Source of the DNA: UBA1573 sp034005165
GTDB lineage: Bacteria > Pseudomonadota > Alphaproteobacteria > Micavibrionales > Micavibrionaceae
NCBI GenBank assembly: GCA_034005165.1
Contig: JAVEVE010000011.1
Span: 1-21,289, forward strand
Reading direction: 5' to 3'
Length of the DNA stretch: 21,289 nt
Part shown: one piece after another, positions 15,579 through 21,289 of the stretch
Layout: every line of letters starts with the position of its first letter
How positions within the stretch are numbered: position 1 is the first letter of the stretch
The notes under the pieces: model-generated
Seen by the model: the letters and a program-made list of their open reading frames with translations, nothing else
The model's database searches: none
Told to the model about the DNA's origin: nothing
Made by a program: the position numbers and the translations under genes

Positions 15579-16895
15579 ATGAGCTTGTTCTGGTTCTATA
15601 AAAAGACAATGACGTACGGTGTTCCACTTATAAACGCCGTGCTTCAAAAACGTCTAAAATCTGGAAAAGAAGATCCGAAGCGCATCGAAGAGCGATACGG
15701 GAACGCATCCCTTTCACGGCCAGATGGAATTATAATGTGGGTTCATGTTGCCAGCGTTGGCGAAGCCCAATCCATGCTTCCTATGATTTCCCTCTTTCTG
15801 GATCAGAATAAGGATGCACATGTTCTTGTGACCACTATCACCCGAACAGCGGCTCAACTTCTTGAAAATCGCCTCCCTCCTCGTGCATTTCATCAATATC
15901 TTCCTATTGATAAACCTCAATGGGTACGTAGATTTTTAGATCACTGGCGCCCGAACATTGTTTTGTGGGCAGAATCCGAGCTTTGGCCATTTATTATATC
16001 GGAGATTGGTAAGCGCCGCATTCCCGCAGCCCTGCTCAATGCACGAATGTCAGAAAAATCCTTCCGCCATTGGAGCTACGCCAAAGGCCTGTCGGAAAAG
16101 ATCCTATCTGCTTTTACTGTTATCCTTACCCAAACGGATAAGGATCGTGATTTCTATAACAGATTAGGAGGCCGTAGCGTTGTAACCAGCGACAATATCA
16201 AGTACTGCGCCGCCCCACTTCCATTCAACCCAATAGAACTTAATGAATTGCGCACAGCGATCGGGATGCGGCCAGTTTGGGTATATGCCAGCACCCATAA
16301 GGGAGAGGAAGAACTCGCTTTATCTACTCATAAAAATTTATTAGAAAAGTTTCCAGATCTGCTGACAATTGTCGCTCCCCGACACCCAGAACGCTCACCA
16401 GACATTGAATCGCTTTATCAAAAAAGTGATATATCCTACGGAATAAGAACGAAAAATAAACAGCCAGCCCCAAATCACTCTCTTTTCTTAGTTGATACGC
16501 TCGGTGAATTGGGGTTGTTTTATGCACTTGCTCCGATTGCTTGTATAGGGCGGAGTTTTAGCGACGACGGTGGCGGAGGACATAATCCTCTGGAAGCAGC
16601 CTTACTGCATAGCGCCGTACTACACGGCCCGTACATCCAAAACTTACTGGAAATTTATAACCAAATGGATTCTGCTGGGGCCTCCCTTCCTCTCACGCAC
16701 AAGGATGATTTACCTGCCGCTCTCTACAAACTCCTATCCTCTCCGGATATCCTGCAGGCCCAGATTAACCGCAGCTATCATTTTGCGGAAAGTAAAACAC
16801 ATATCCTATCCAAGATCATTGAAGAGCTTGAGCCTGTATTTCTTCTGGCCCATTTGCCGATTCTAAAACATCCTGATCCTCAGGAGTTGGTTTAG
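15579..16895 (+). CDS. waaA: 3-deoxy-D-manno-octulosonic acid (Kdo) transferase
   Basis: WaaA/KdtA transfers Kdo from CMP-Kdo to lipid IVA at the inner membrane, and acts before core assembly. I chose the ATG at 15579 rather than the upstream TTG at 15561, because it gives a normal N-terminus (MSLFWFYKKTMTYGV) and a GGGAG lies 11 bases upstream. The ~438-residue protein has an N-terminal hydrophobic anchor, then VHVASVGEAQS, the WAESELWPF and LLNARMS motifs, and in the C-terminal GT-B half ASTHKGEEE, APRHPER and GGGGHNPLEAALLHSAVLHGP. lpxK starts one base after its stop. Whether it adds one or two Kdo residues cannot be read from the sequence. Confidence 0.95.
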   Translation: MSLFWFYKKTMTYGVPLINAVLQKRLKSGKEDPKRIEERYGNASLSRPDGIIMWVHVASVGEAQSMLPMISLFLDQNKDAHVLVTTITRTAAQLLENRLPPRAFHQYLPIDKPQWVRRFLDHWRPNIVLWAESELWPFIISEIGKRRIPAALLNARMSEKSFRHWSYAKGLSEKILSAFTVILTQTDKDRDFYNRLGGRSVVTSDNIKYCAAPLPFNPIELNELRTAIGMRPVWVYASTHKGEEELALSTHKNLLEKFPDLLTIVAPRHPERSPDIESLYQKSDISYGIRTKNKQPAPNHSLFLVDTLGELGLFYALAPIACIGRSFSDDGGGGHNPLEAALLHSAVLHGPYIQNLLEIYNQMDSAGASLPLTHKDDLPAALYKLLSSPDILQAQINRSYHFAESKTHILSKIIEELEPVFLLAHLPILKHPDPQELV

Positions 16896-16896
16896 C

Positions 16897-17883
16897 ATGA
16901 AAACGCCTGATTTTTGGTATAAAGATTCTCCTAACCTCCTGTCTCACATCCTGTCCCCGATGGCACGACTCTATCAATGGGCCGACCGTCATAACAAAAC
17001 GCAAAAGCGTCAAAGGCAGGCCCCTATTCAAGTTCTGTGTGTCGGAAATATTACTGCGGGCGGAAGCGGGAAAACGCCTGTTGTGCTGGCATTACTCAAA
17101 CTTTTATTAAACCATAAAATTTCATTATCTCCTGCATTTCTAACACGTGGATATAAAAGCCATGTCATAGGCCCTGAATACGTCGATAACTCTCATAACC
17201 CTGATCTTTGGGGAGACGAAGCTCTTCTTCTAGCAGATCACGGTCAGACCATCGTTGCCAAGAGCCGTTATGATGGTGCGCATTTAGCCGCTGACACAGG
17301 CCGGGATATCGTCCTTCTGGATGATGGCCTTCAGCATTACGGACTAAAAAAAGATTTATCCTTCTGTGTTGTTGACGGGGCTCATGGCCTAGGAAACGGC
17401 CTGGTCTTGCCGGCTGGGCCTCTGCGCGTGAGCTTGCCCGATGCGTTACCTGATATTGATGCTTTTATACTGATTGGGGATCCTGTCCACCCATCCTGTA
17501 AAGAAATATTGTCCTGCGGGAAGTCGATCTTCAAGGCATCTGTTCGCCCGACAAATCTGAACGAACTCTCACGAGATATATCCTATCTGGCGTTTTGCGG
17601 GATCGGACTACCGCAAAAATTCAAAAAAACTTTAGAACAAAACGGATTTCATCTGGTCGGATTTGAAGCCTTTGCAGATCACCATTCCTATAGCGCAGAC
17701 GATCTCTCAAAACTGGTCAACACGGCCCTTAAGAAAAATGTTCGCTTAATAACGACTGAAAAAGATTTTGCACGCCTACCGGACTTTCAAAAAAAATCTA
17801 TGATAGATGTCTTGAAAATTGAATTGGCCTGGGAAGATGAAGCCGCATTGTCCAAGTATATAAAAGAGGTTCTAGGAAAATGA
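16897..17883 (+). CDS. lpxK: Tetraacyldisaccharide 4'-kinase
   Basis: LpxK phosphorylates the 4' position of the lipid A disaccharide precursor at the inner membrane, giving lipid IVA, the substrate of WaaA. The 328-residue protein has the P-loop GGSGKT at residues 55-60, TRGYKS, WGDEALLLA near 105-113 and the characteristic DDGLQHYGLKKDL beginning near 142, plus LPAGPLR. An AGGAG lies 10 bases before the ATG, inside the end of waaA. It overlaps the next gene by 4 bases (ATGA). With waaA and an LpxL-type enzyme it forms a coherent lipid A operon. Confidence 0.96.
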   Translation: MKTPDFWYKDSPNLLSHILSPMARLYQWADRHNKTQKRQRQAPIQVLCVGNITAGGSGKTPVVLALLKLLLNHKISLSPAFLTRGYKSHVIGPEYVDNSHNPDLWGDEALLLADHGQTIVAKSRYDGAHLAADTGRDIVLLDDGLQHYGLKKDLSFCVVDGAHGLGNGLVLPAGPLRVSLPDALPDIDAFILIGDPVHPSCKEILSCGKSIFKASVRPTNLNELSRDISYLAFCGIGLPQKFKKTLEQNGFHLVGFEAFADHHSYSADDLSKLVNTALKKNVRLITTEKDFARLPDFQKKSMIDVLKIELAWEDEAALSKYIKEVLGK

Positions 17884-18725
17884 GAAAACTTCGTTACCTG
17901 ATTGAAGCATCTCTTGTACGCTCTCTCATTTTCATCTTCAGCCTTATGTCGCCTGCCAAAGCATCTGATCTTGGCGGTGCTATTCTTGGAGCAATCGGGC
18001 CATTGCTATCCTCAAGCCGCAAGGCTTTGCGCCACATCACAGACTCGATCCACGTTGATGGTAAGGAATCCCACAAAATTTTGAGAAAGATGTGGAATAA
18101 TCTTGGGCGCAATTTTGCCGAGTACCCGCATTTGTACAATCTAACAGAACATCACGTCACCCTAGAGGGTGCAGAAAACCTTGAAGGCATCCCCCAGAGT
18201 TCTGGACCAGCTATTTTCTTTTCTGCACATCTCGCAAATTGGGAGATTGCTGCTCCCTCTCTTCGACTACAAAATATTGATGTTGATTTGATTTATCGTG
18301 CTCCCAATAATCCATATGTCGAGGACATTTTGCAAAAATGTCGAAGTATGAACGGGACACTGCGCACCTATCCGAAATCTTCCCAAGGAATGAGGCAGGT
18401 CGTGTCTGCTCTTAAACAAGGGCGTCGCATAGGTATTCTGATTGACCAGAAGTATAATCAAGGTGTTGAAGCTGATTTCTTCCGACGCCCTGCCATGACA
18501 TCAACTGCGTTTATACAGTTGGCAAAAAAATTTAAATGCCCGCTTATTCCTGTTCGTGTTGAGCGACTAGACGGCGCAGAGTTTCGCGTGACAGTCTATC
18601 CGTCATTGGATCTCTCGAAAGAAGATGATGTCCTTCTGAAAGAAGCACATACGATGTTGGAAAATTGGATTACGGAGCGCCCTGCTCAGTGGCTTTGGCT
18701 GCATAAACGTTGGAAGAATCAGTAA
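17880..18725 (+). CDS. lpxL: LpxL/HtrB-type lipid A acyltransferase
   Basis: This family adds secondary acyl chains from acyl carrier protein to Kdo2-lipid IVA at the inner membrane. The 281-residue protein has an N-terminal hydrophobic stretch (residues ~10-25) for anchoring and the catalytic HX4E motif SAHLANWE (H117, E122). Further family features are IYRAPNNPYVE, GRRIGILIDQKYNQGVEADFF and a late ITERPAQWLWLHKRW. The length is slightly short compared with E. coli LpxL (306). It overlaps lpxK by 4 bases and is the last gene of the lipid A unit. Lauroyl or myristoyl specificity cannot be predicted. Immediately after it the chromosome appears to end and an integrated element to begin. Confidence 0.9.
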   Translation: MRKLRYLIEASLVRSLIFIFSLMSPAKASDLGGAILGAIGPLLSSSRKALRHITDSIHVDGKESHKILRKMWNNLGRNFAEYPHLYNLTEHHVTLEGAENLEGIPQSSGPAIFFSAHLANWEIAAPSLRLQNIDVDLIYRAPNNPYVEDILQKCRSMNGTLRTYPKSSQGMRQVVSALKQGRRIGILIDQKYNQGVEADFFRRPAMTSTAFIQLAKKFKCPLIPVRVERLDGAEFRVTVYPSLDLSKEDDVLLKEAHTMLENWITERPAQWLWLHKRWKNQ

Positions 18726-18732
18726 TTTTGGA

Positions 18733-18750
18733 TGGTGCCCAGGAGGGACT
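18733..18750 (-). other. tRNA 3'-end fragment, probable att site
   Basis: Read on the minus strand this is AGTCCCTCCTGGGCACCA, which looks like T-arm, acceptor (CCTGGGC), discriminator A and CCA of a tRNA whose 5' end would read GCCCAGG. The rest of a tRNA is absent: the bases next to it do not form a T-arm, and the T-stem spacing is one base short. A lone 3' fragment beside an accessory region is the usual remnant (att direct repeat) left by integration into a tRNA gene. The identity of the tRNA is not determined, and the short match could be chance. Confidence 0.5.
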
Positions 18751-18808
18751 AGGCTTTAAAAAATAACCATCTGATATAACTTGAAAAGTATCGATTACAT
18801 CTCACTTC

Positions 18809-18828
18809 ATGCCCCCGTTTATGCCCCC
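18809..18828. repeat. Two direct repeats of ATGCCCCC
   Basis: ATGCCCCC occurs at 18809-18816 and 18821-18828, four bases apart. On the minus strand they read as tandem GGGGGCAT. I recall similar G-rich repeats between tRNA-borne att sites and tyrosine integrases, where they may be recombinase or excisionase binding sites. That link is from memory and is inference. Confidence 0.5.
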
Positions 18829-18840
18829 AACAGAACTTGA

Positions 18841-19581
18841 TTAGACGAACGATGTTAGTGGACAACACTCTTCTTTATCACACACATCAAACCCCTCCGG
18901 CCAAATTGCTTCTGCTTTACAGCTTAACATCATTTGAAATGGGGCTTCTTTATTAACTTTGTTGACAGTAATTTCTAATGAACAATTAGGACGTTTTGCC
19001 AATTCTCCAATTTCTTTTGCGATATATCTTGGACAATAGCCAATCAGAAATGCAGGGTCATCCGCTCTTAACGCGATAGCTAGAGAATCCGCTGAATTAT
19101 TTAGGTCTGCCATTGGAAAAAGTCTTTGTCCAATCTGCAAGGAAGAAATAAGCTCCAATGTACTCTCTGGCACATACCTCAACCCATGCACAAAAAAGTA
19201 CGCCTTATATTTTCCGTCGGCTGTTTTTTCGGGCATAGGGTATACAAGTAAGTTATCGGTAGCTTTTTCTCCTCCGCTTCTAGCCAGAAATGTAAGAGGA
19301 TTGACATCTTGTTCCTCCATACCCATCCACTCAAGATAGTTTTTATATTCCGGCCTACTCTTAGGTAATACGCGGTTGGAAAAAATAGGGAACAATTCTT
19401 CTGATTTGTATAACTTGTAAAAGTCAGTCATTCTTGGTAGATGCACGAACCTACCCGCCGACTTTGCCAAGATAGCCCCTTTCGTGTATGCAAAGACGTA
19501 AGACCCTTTATCCTCAGATAAAACACCCACGGTATACCACCGTCTTGTTTCTGTATCTTGCCAGCCAACATATAACTTCAT
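18841..19581 (-). CDS. HIRAN-domain protein with a HipA-N-like front
   Basis: The 246-residue protein has two visible parts. Residues 1-75 (LYVGWQDTETRRWYTVGVLS, then FAYTKGA, then LFPIFSNRVLP) resemble the HipA N-terminal subdomain. Residues ~148-225 fit a HIRAN domain: GQRLFPMADLNNSADSLAIA and the hallmark FLIGYCPRYIAKEI. HIRAN domains in eukaryotic HLTF bind 3'-OH DNA ends, and bacterial ones were proposed to sense damaged or stalled DNA. Between them lies FLARSGGEKATDNLLVYP. The end has several cysteines (CDKEECC). It starts 4 bases inside the end of the kinase gene (ATGA), so it is translationally coupled to it. It might be an antitoxin- or sensor-like partner; function is unproven. Confidence 0.8.
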   Translation of the reverse strand: MKLYVGWQDTETRRWYTVGVLSEDKGSYVFAYTKGAILAKSAGRFVHLPRMTDFYKLYKSEELFPIFSNRVLPKSRPEYKNYLEWMGMEEQDVNPLTFLARSGGEKATDNLLVYPMPEKTADGKYKAYFFVHGLRYVPESTLELISSLQIGQRLFPMADLNNSADSLAIALRADDPAFLIGYCPRYIAKEIGELAKRPNCSLEITVNKVNKEAPFQMMLSCKAEAIWPEGFDVCDKEECCPLTSFV

Positions 19582-20552
19582 GCGGAACTCGTCTCTTCTA
19601 AACGCTCTTTATTAAATAAAATCAACTCGTGGGCAAAGTCTTTGGACTCTGGCGACATTATAGCATCGGGTATTTGTATCAAAATATGGTTAATACTGTC
19701 TTTATTAATTTTTTCCAAATTTTTTAGCCAATAGTATTTACCAGAAAGTGAAGTAGCTCCAACCTTAATAAAAGCGTTCAAGGTTGATAACGGCCCACTA
19801 TCCTCTGACGTTTCGTAAAGAGCCGACCGCGCTTTCGAAGCATATGCTGCAACACTAAAATTCGTATCTTTAGTATTAAGGCGCCTTCTCTTTACCTCAT
19901 TGCTAAGTTCTCGACCCAAGCTAGATGCGTGGTCATATGTGGGAGCAAGTTCAAATCCTCTAGAGGATAGGATTACTCCCCAGTTTTCATCATGTCGATC
20001 CGTATTACCCACCAAGGCATCAAGCATCAAGTAGCCAATAAATACCTCATTAGCATTTAATTCCTCTACATTATCAAATCCAAAAGGAGGTTTCACAATT
20101 GGTAACTTCAAAAAAGAGGTAAGCTTACGGACAAGGTGATGTTTGTTCGCATAGCCAGTATTCTTCGTTTTGGGACTAATAATTTCGTTTCCTAATACAA
20201 GGCGCTCGCCCTCAGCAACAATGCTTGGTGTGATAATTCCTAAATTTCCTTGCCAACTAGCAAAATCATATTTTGCATGGGGGATGCCAATAATATGAGC
20301 TAACTCACAACACACTTTTTCTGCCCAATTTTCTCCAGTGCCCGGCCTACCCTGCTTAAATAATTTTTGTTGTCTATCCACATCAGAGAACCAAAATTTG
20401 AATTTTGTTCCTAGCTGTTCTGTAACGTCATAAGCATTTTGTGGTACTGATACAATCTCGTACATCGTGATCAAAAATACTTGTTTGAATGTTTCAAGGA
20501 GAGATTTTTCATTATTTTGAATGGACTCTATCAGTCTTTTCCAATATGGCAT
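19578..20552 (-). CDS. HipA/CtkA-like serine/threonine kinase
   Basis: The 324-residue protein looks like a HipA-fold kinase lacking the HipA N-subdomain. An early KFWF (51-54) and KLFKQGRPGTGENWAEK (63-79) form the ATP-binding region. The catalytic loop is NTDRHDEN at 183-190, with D185 the expected catalytic Asp and N190 metal-binding. APTYDHASSLG (203-213) carries the second metal Asp, D207. E. coli HipA and HipT phosphorylate tRNA synthetases; the target here is unknown. The ATG at 20552 has no clear ribosome-binding site, and Met31 is an alternative start. No HipB-like repressor is next to it. The coupled downstream HIRAN gene carries a HipA-N-like segment, so the two may be a split HipA module. 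Confidence 0.82.
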   Translation of the reverse strand: MPYWKRLIESIQNNEKSLLETFKQVFLITMYEIVSVPQNAYDVTEQLGTKFKFWFSDVDRQQKLFKQGRPGTGENWAEKVCCELAHIIGIPHAKYDFASWQGNLGIITPSIVAEGERLVLGNEIISPKTKNTGYANKHHLVRKLTSFLKLPIVKPPFGFDNVEELNANEVFIGYLMLDALVGNTDRHDENWGVILSSRGFELAPTYDHASSLGRELSNEVKRRRLNTKDTNFSVAAYASKARSALYETSEDSGPLSTLNAFIKVGATSLSGKYYWLKNLEKINKDSINHILIQIPDAIMSPESKDFAHELILFNKERLEETSSA

Positions 20553-20603
20553 AGGGATAAAATAAGTTGTTTAGTTCCATGCAAACATACCTGTATTGAC
20601 AAA

Positions 20604-20792
20604 TCACCATTGATGGGCCAGTGTTTTTTTTCGGACTTGAATCAAGAAGCCCCTCTTTGACACGTCCAGTAACACCACACCCTTGCTTTCCATATTTCTA
20701 TAGGTATAAGGACTTCTTGCCCTTCGCTCCACAAGAGCAAGCCGATCGTGTGGATAACATGCCAAGATTTCTAGTAACACACCATGATCCAT
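20604..20792 (-). CDS. Small hypothetical protein, 62 residues
   Basis: I do not recognise this ORF. It is basic in the C-terminal half and has no membrane segment or signal peptide. A GGTGA lies 4 bases before its ATG, only 15 bases after the Sel1 gene stop, so it is plausibly translated. The kinase start follows after about 50 bases. It could be a real cargo gene, a leader to the kinase unit or the relic of something longer. It shows no obvious helix-turn-helix, so I do not call it a HipB-like antitoxin. Confidence 0.4.
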   Translation of the reverse strand: MDHGVLLEILACYPHDRLALVERRARSPYTYRNMESKGVVLLDVSKRGFLIQVRKKTLAHQW

Positions 20793-20807
20793 AACTTCAC
20801 CAAATCA

Positions 20808-21164
20808 TTATTTGTGCTCTTTTCTGGTAACCCAATCAATATAGCGAGCTAAGACATTTTCTTTTTGGCTTTTTGTAAGATTGCCTTCAATCATCTCCCT
20901 AAACTCTTGACGAACAGGATCATTTTTCTCGGATGCGACCAACGCCCAAAAGTAAGCCTCTTGAACATCACGCTCGATCCCGTCACCATAAAAATAACAA
21001 GAAGACAACATTGATTGCGCTAAATCTTCACCATTTTCTGCTGCTAATTTCCACCATCGAATGGCTTCCTTCTTATCTGGCGGTACATCTCCAATTCCTT
21101 CAAAATTATATTTCCCCGTTATCACCTGCGCAGAACTACTTCCATATTCCGCAGCCATGGTCAT
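20808..21164 (-). CDS. Sel1-repeat protein
   Basis: The 118-residue protein has two clear Sel1-like (TPR-type) repeats: residues ~4-40 (AAEYGSSSAQ... IRWWKL) and ~41-76 (AAENGEDLAQ... FWALV), each with the small-residue/aromatic pattern and a YG-like turn. Sel1 repeats mediate protein-protein contacts. No signal peptide is seen. The ATG follows GGGGGT by ~7 bases, a usable site, but the protein starts inside the repeat register, so it may be the 3' remnant of a longer Sel1 gene. It is the first of four same-strand island genes in view. Confidence 0.7.
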   Translation of the reverse strand: MTMAAEYGSSSAQVITGKYNFEGIGDVPPDKKEAIRWWKLAAENGEDLAQSMLSSCYFYGDGIERDVQEAYFWALVASEKNDPVRQEFREMIEGNLTKSQKENVLARYIDWVTRKEHK

Positions 21165-21222
21165 TGGTCAACCCCCATTATTGAGTCCAGGATTTAAGTG
21201 AATCTTTTGGTCCTGATGAGGG

Positions 21223-21268
21223 CATGAAGGAAGGGGCTGGAGCGTAAGCGAAGGCCCCTTCCTTCATG
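21223..21268. repeat. 15-bp perfect inverted repeat with 16-base loop
   Basis: CATGAAGGAAGGGGC at 21223-21237 is exactly the reverse complement of 21254-21268, with a 16-base spacer. No T run follows on either strand, so it is not an ordinary intrinsic terminator. It could be a REP-like or mobile inverted repeat, or a structured RNA element. It lies between the Sel1 gene and the window edge, where no gene is seen. Confidence 0.75.
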
Positions 21269-21289
21269 GGGGGCTTCGTTCTGGTGAGA

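Larger units (their letters stand above)
18733..21289. mobile_element. Left edge of a putative integrated island (continues past the window)
   Basis: The region begins at the tRNA-like fragment and runs to the right edge. Its genes are all on the minus strand, unlike the lipid A operon, and appear more AT-rich. They are accessory in type (kinase, HIRAN, Sel1 repeats), with no housekeeping gene. No integrase or intact tRNA is visible; both would be expected off-window to the right. The call rests on the fragment, the G-rich repeats and gene content. Confidence 0.5.

Noticed and set aside
18733..18750. Functional tRNA gene at the fragment
   Set aside because: No D, anticodon or intact T arm can be formed from the flanking sequence; only the 3' end is present.
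20604..20792. HipB-like antitoxin for the kinase
   Set aside because: No helix-turn-helix pattern is visible in the 62 residues, so only a hypothetical protein is called.
1..21289. CRISPR array, rRNA operon, or insertion sequence
   Set aside because: No regularly spaced repeats, rRNA segments or transposase genes were seen in the window.

Overview
The window looks like ordinary chromosome of a Gram-negative alphaproteobacterium of moderate G+C content. The evidence is the infA-maf-rng cluster, a DUF3126 protein, an olsB-olsA ornithine-lipid pair and a waaA-lpxK-lpxL lipid A cluster. I suspect a Micavibrio-like or related lineage, but only from the general feel of the unnamed secreted proteins, so this is weak. 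The last ~2.5 kb (from about 18.73 kb) looks like the edge of an integrated element.

Layout. 1-250 (minus): 5' part of an unnamed membrane-anchored protein that runs off the window. 556-2573 (plus): infA, maf and an RNase E/G gene, each overlapping the next. 2570-7931 (minus): hybrid sensor kinase, CheY-like regulator, glpD and glpK, so tightly packed that they could be one transcript. 8036-10150 (plus): a YjbH-type exopolysaccharide-associated envelope protein. 10113-11240 (minus): leucine dehydrogenase, overlapping yjbH tail to tail. 11241-11682: no protein gene, but two minus-strand terminators and a possible ~195-nt small RNA. 11683-12581 (minus): an unknown 129-residue protein coupled to a low-molecular-weight protein tyrosine phosphatase. 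12670-14270 (plus): olsB-olsA. 14351-14569: DUF3126. 14715-15497: a cysteine-rich secreted protein behind a palindrome and a leader hairpin, followed by a terminator. 15579-18725 (plus): waaA, lpxK and an LpxL-type acyltransferase.

Right edge. Just past the lpxL-like gene is a short sequence matching the 3' end of a minus-strand tRNA, then two direct repeats of ATGCCCCC. This is what remains at the far end of an island inserted in a tRNA gene. The cargo seen here, all on the minus strand, is a Sel1-repeat protein, a 62-residue unknown, a HipA/CtkA-like kinase and a HIRAN-domain protein whose N-terminal part resembles HipA subdomain 1. The kinase and HIRAN genes are translationally coupled. 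I regard this pair as the best candidate for a little-described system: a split HipA-like kinase whose partner carries a DNA-end/damage-recognition domain, possibly a toxin-antitoxin or anti-phage module. A 15-bp perfect inverted repeat lies at the window's right end.

How genes may work together. GlpK phosphorylates glycerol and GlpD oxidises the product; the adjacent two-component pair might control them or the divergent yjbH. OlsB/OlsA make ornithine lipids, and WaaA/LpxK/LpxL finish the Kdo-lipid A anchor, so the 12.6-18.7 kb stretch is largely outer-membrane lipid synthesis. Functions are inferred from recognised motifs; no database search was run.
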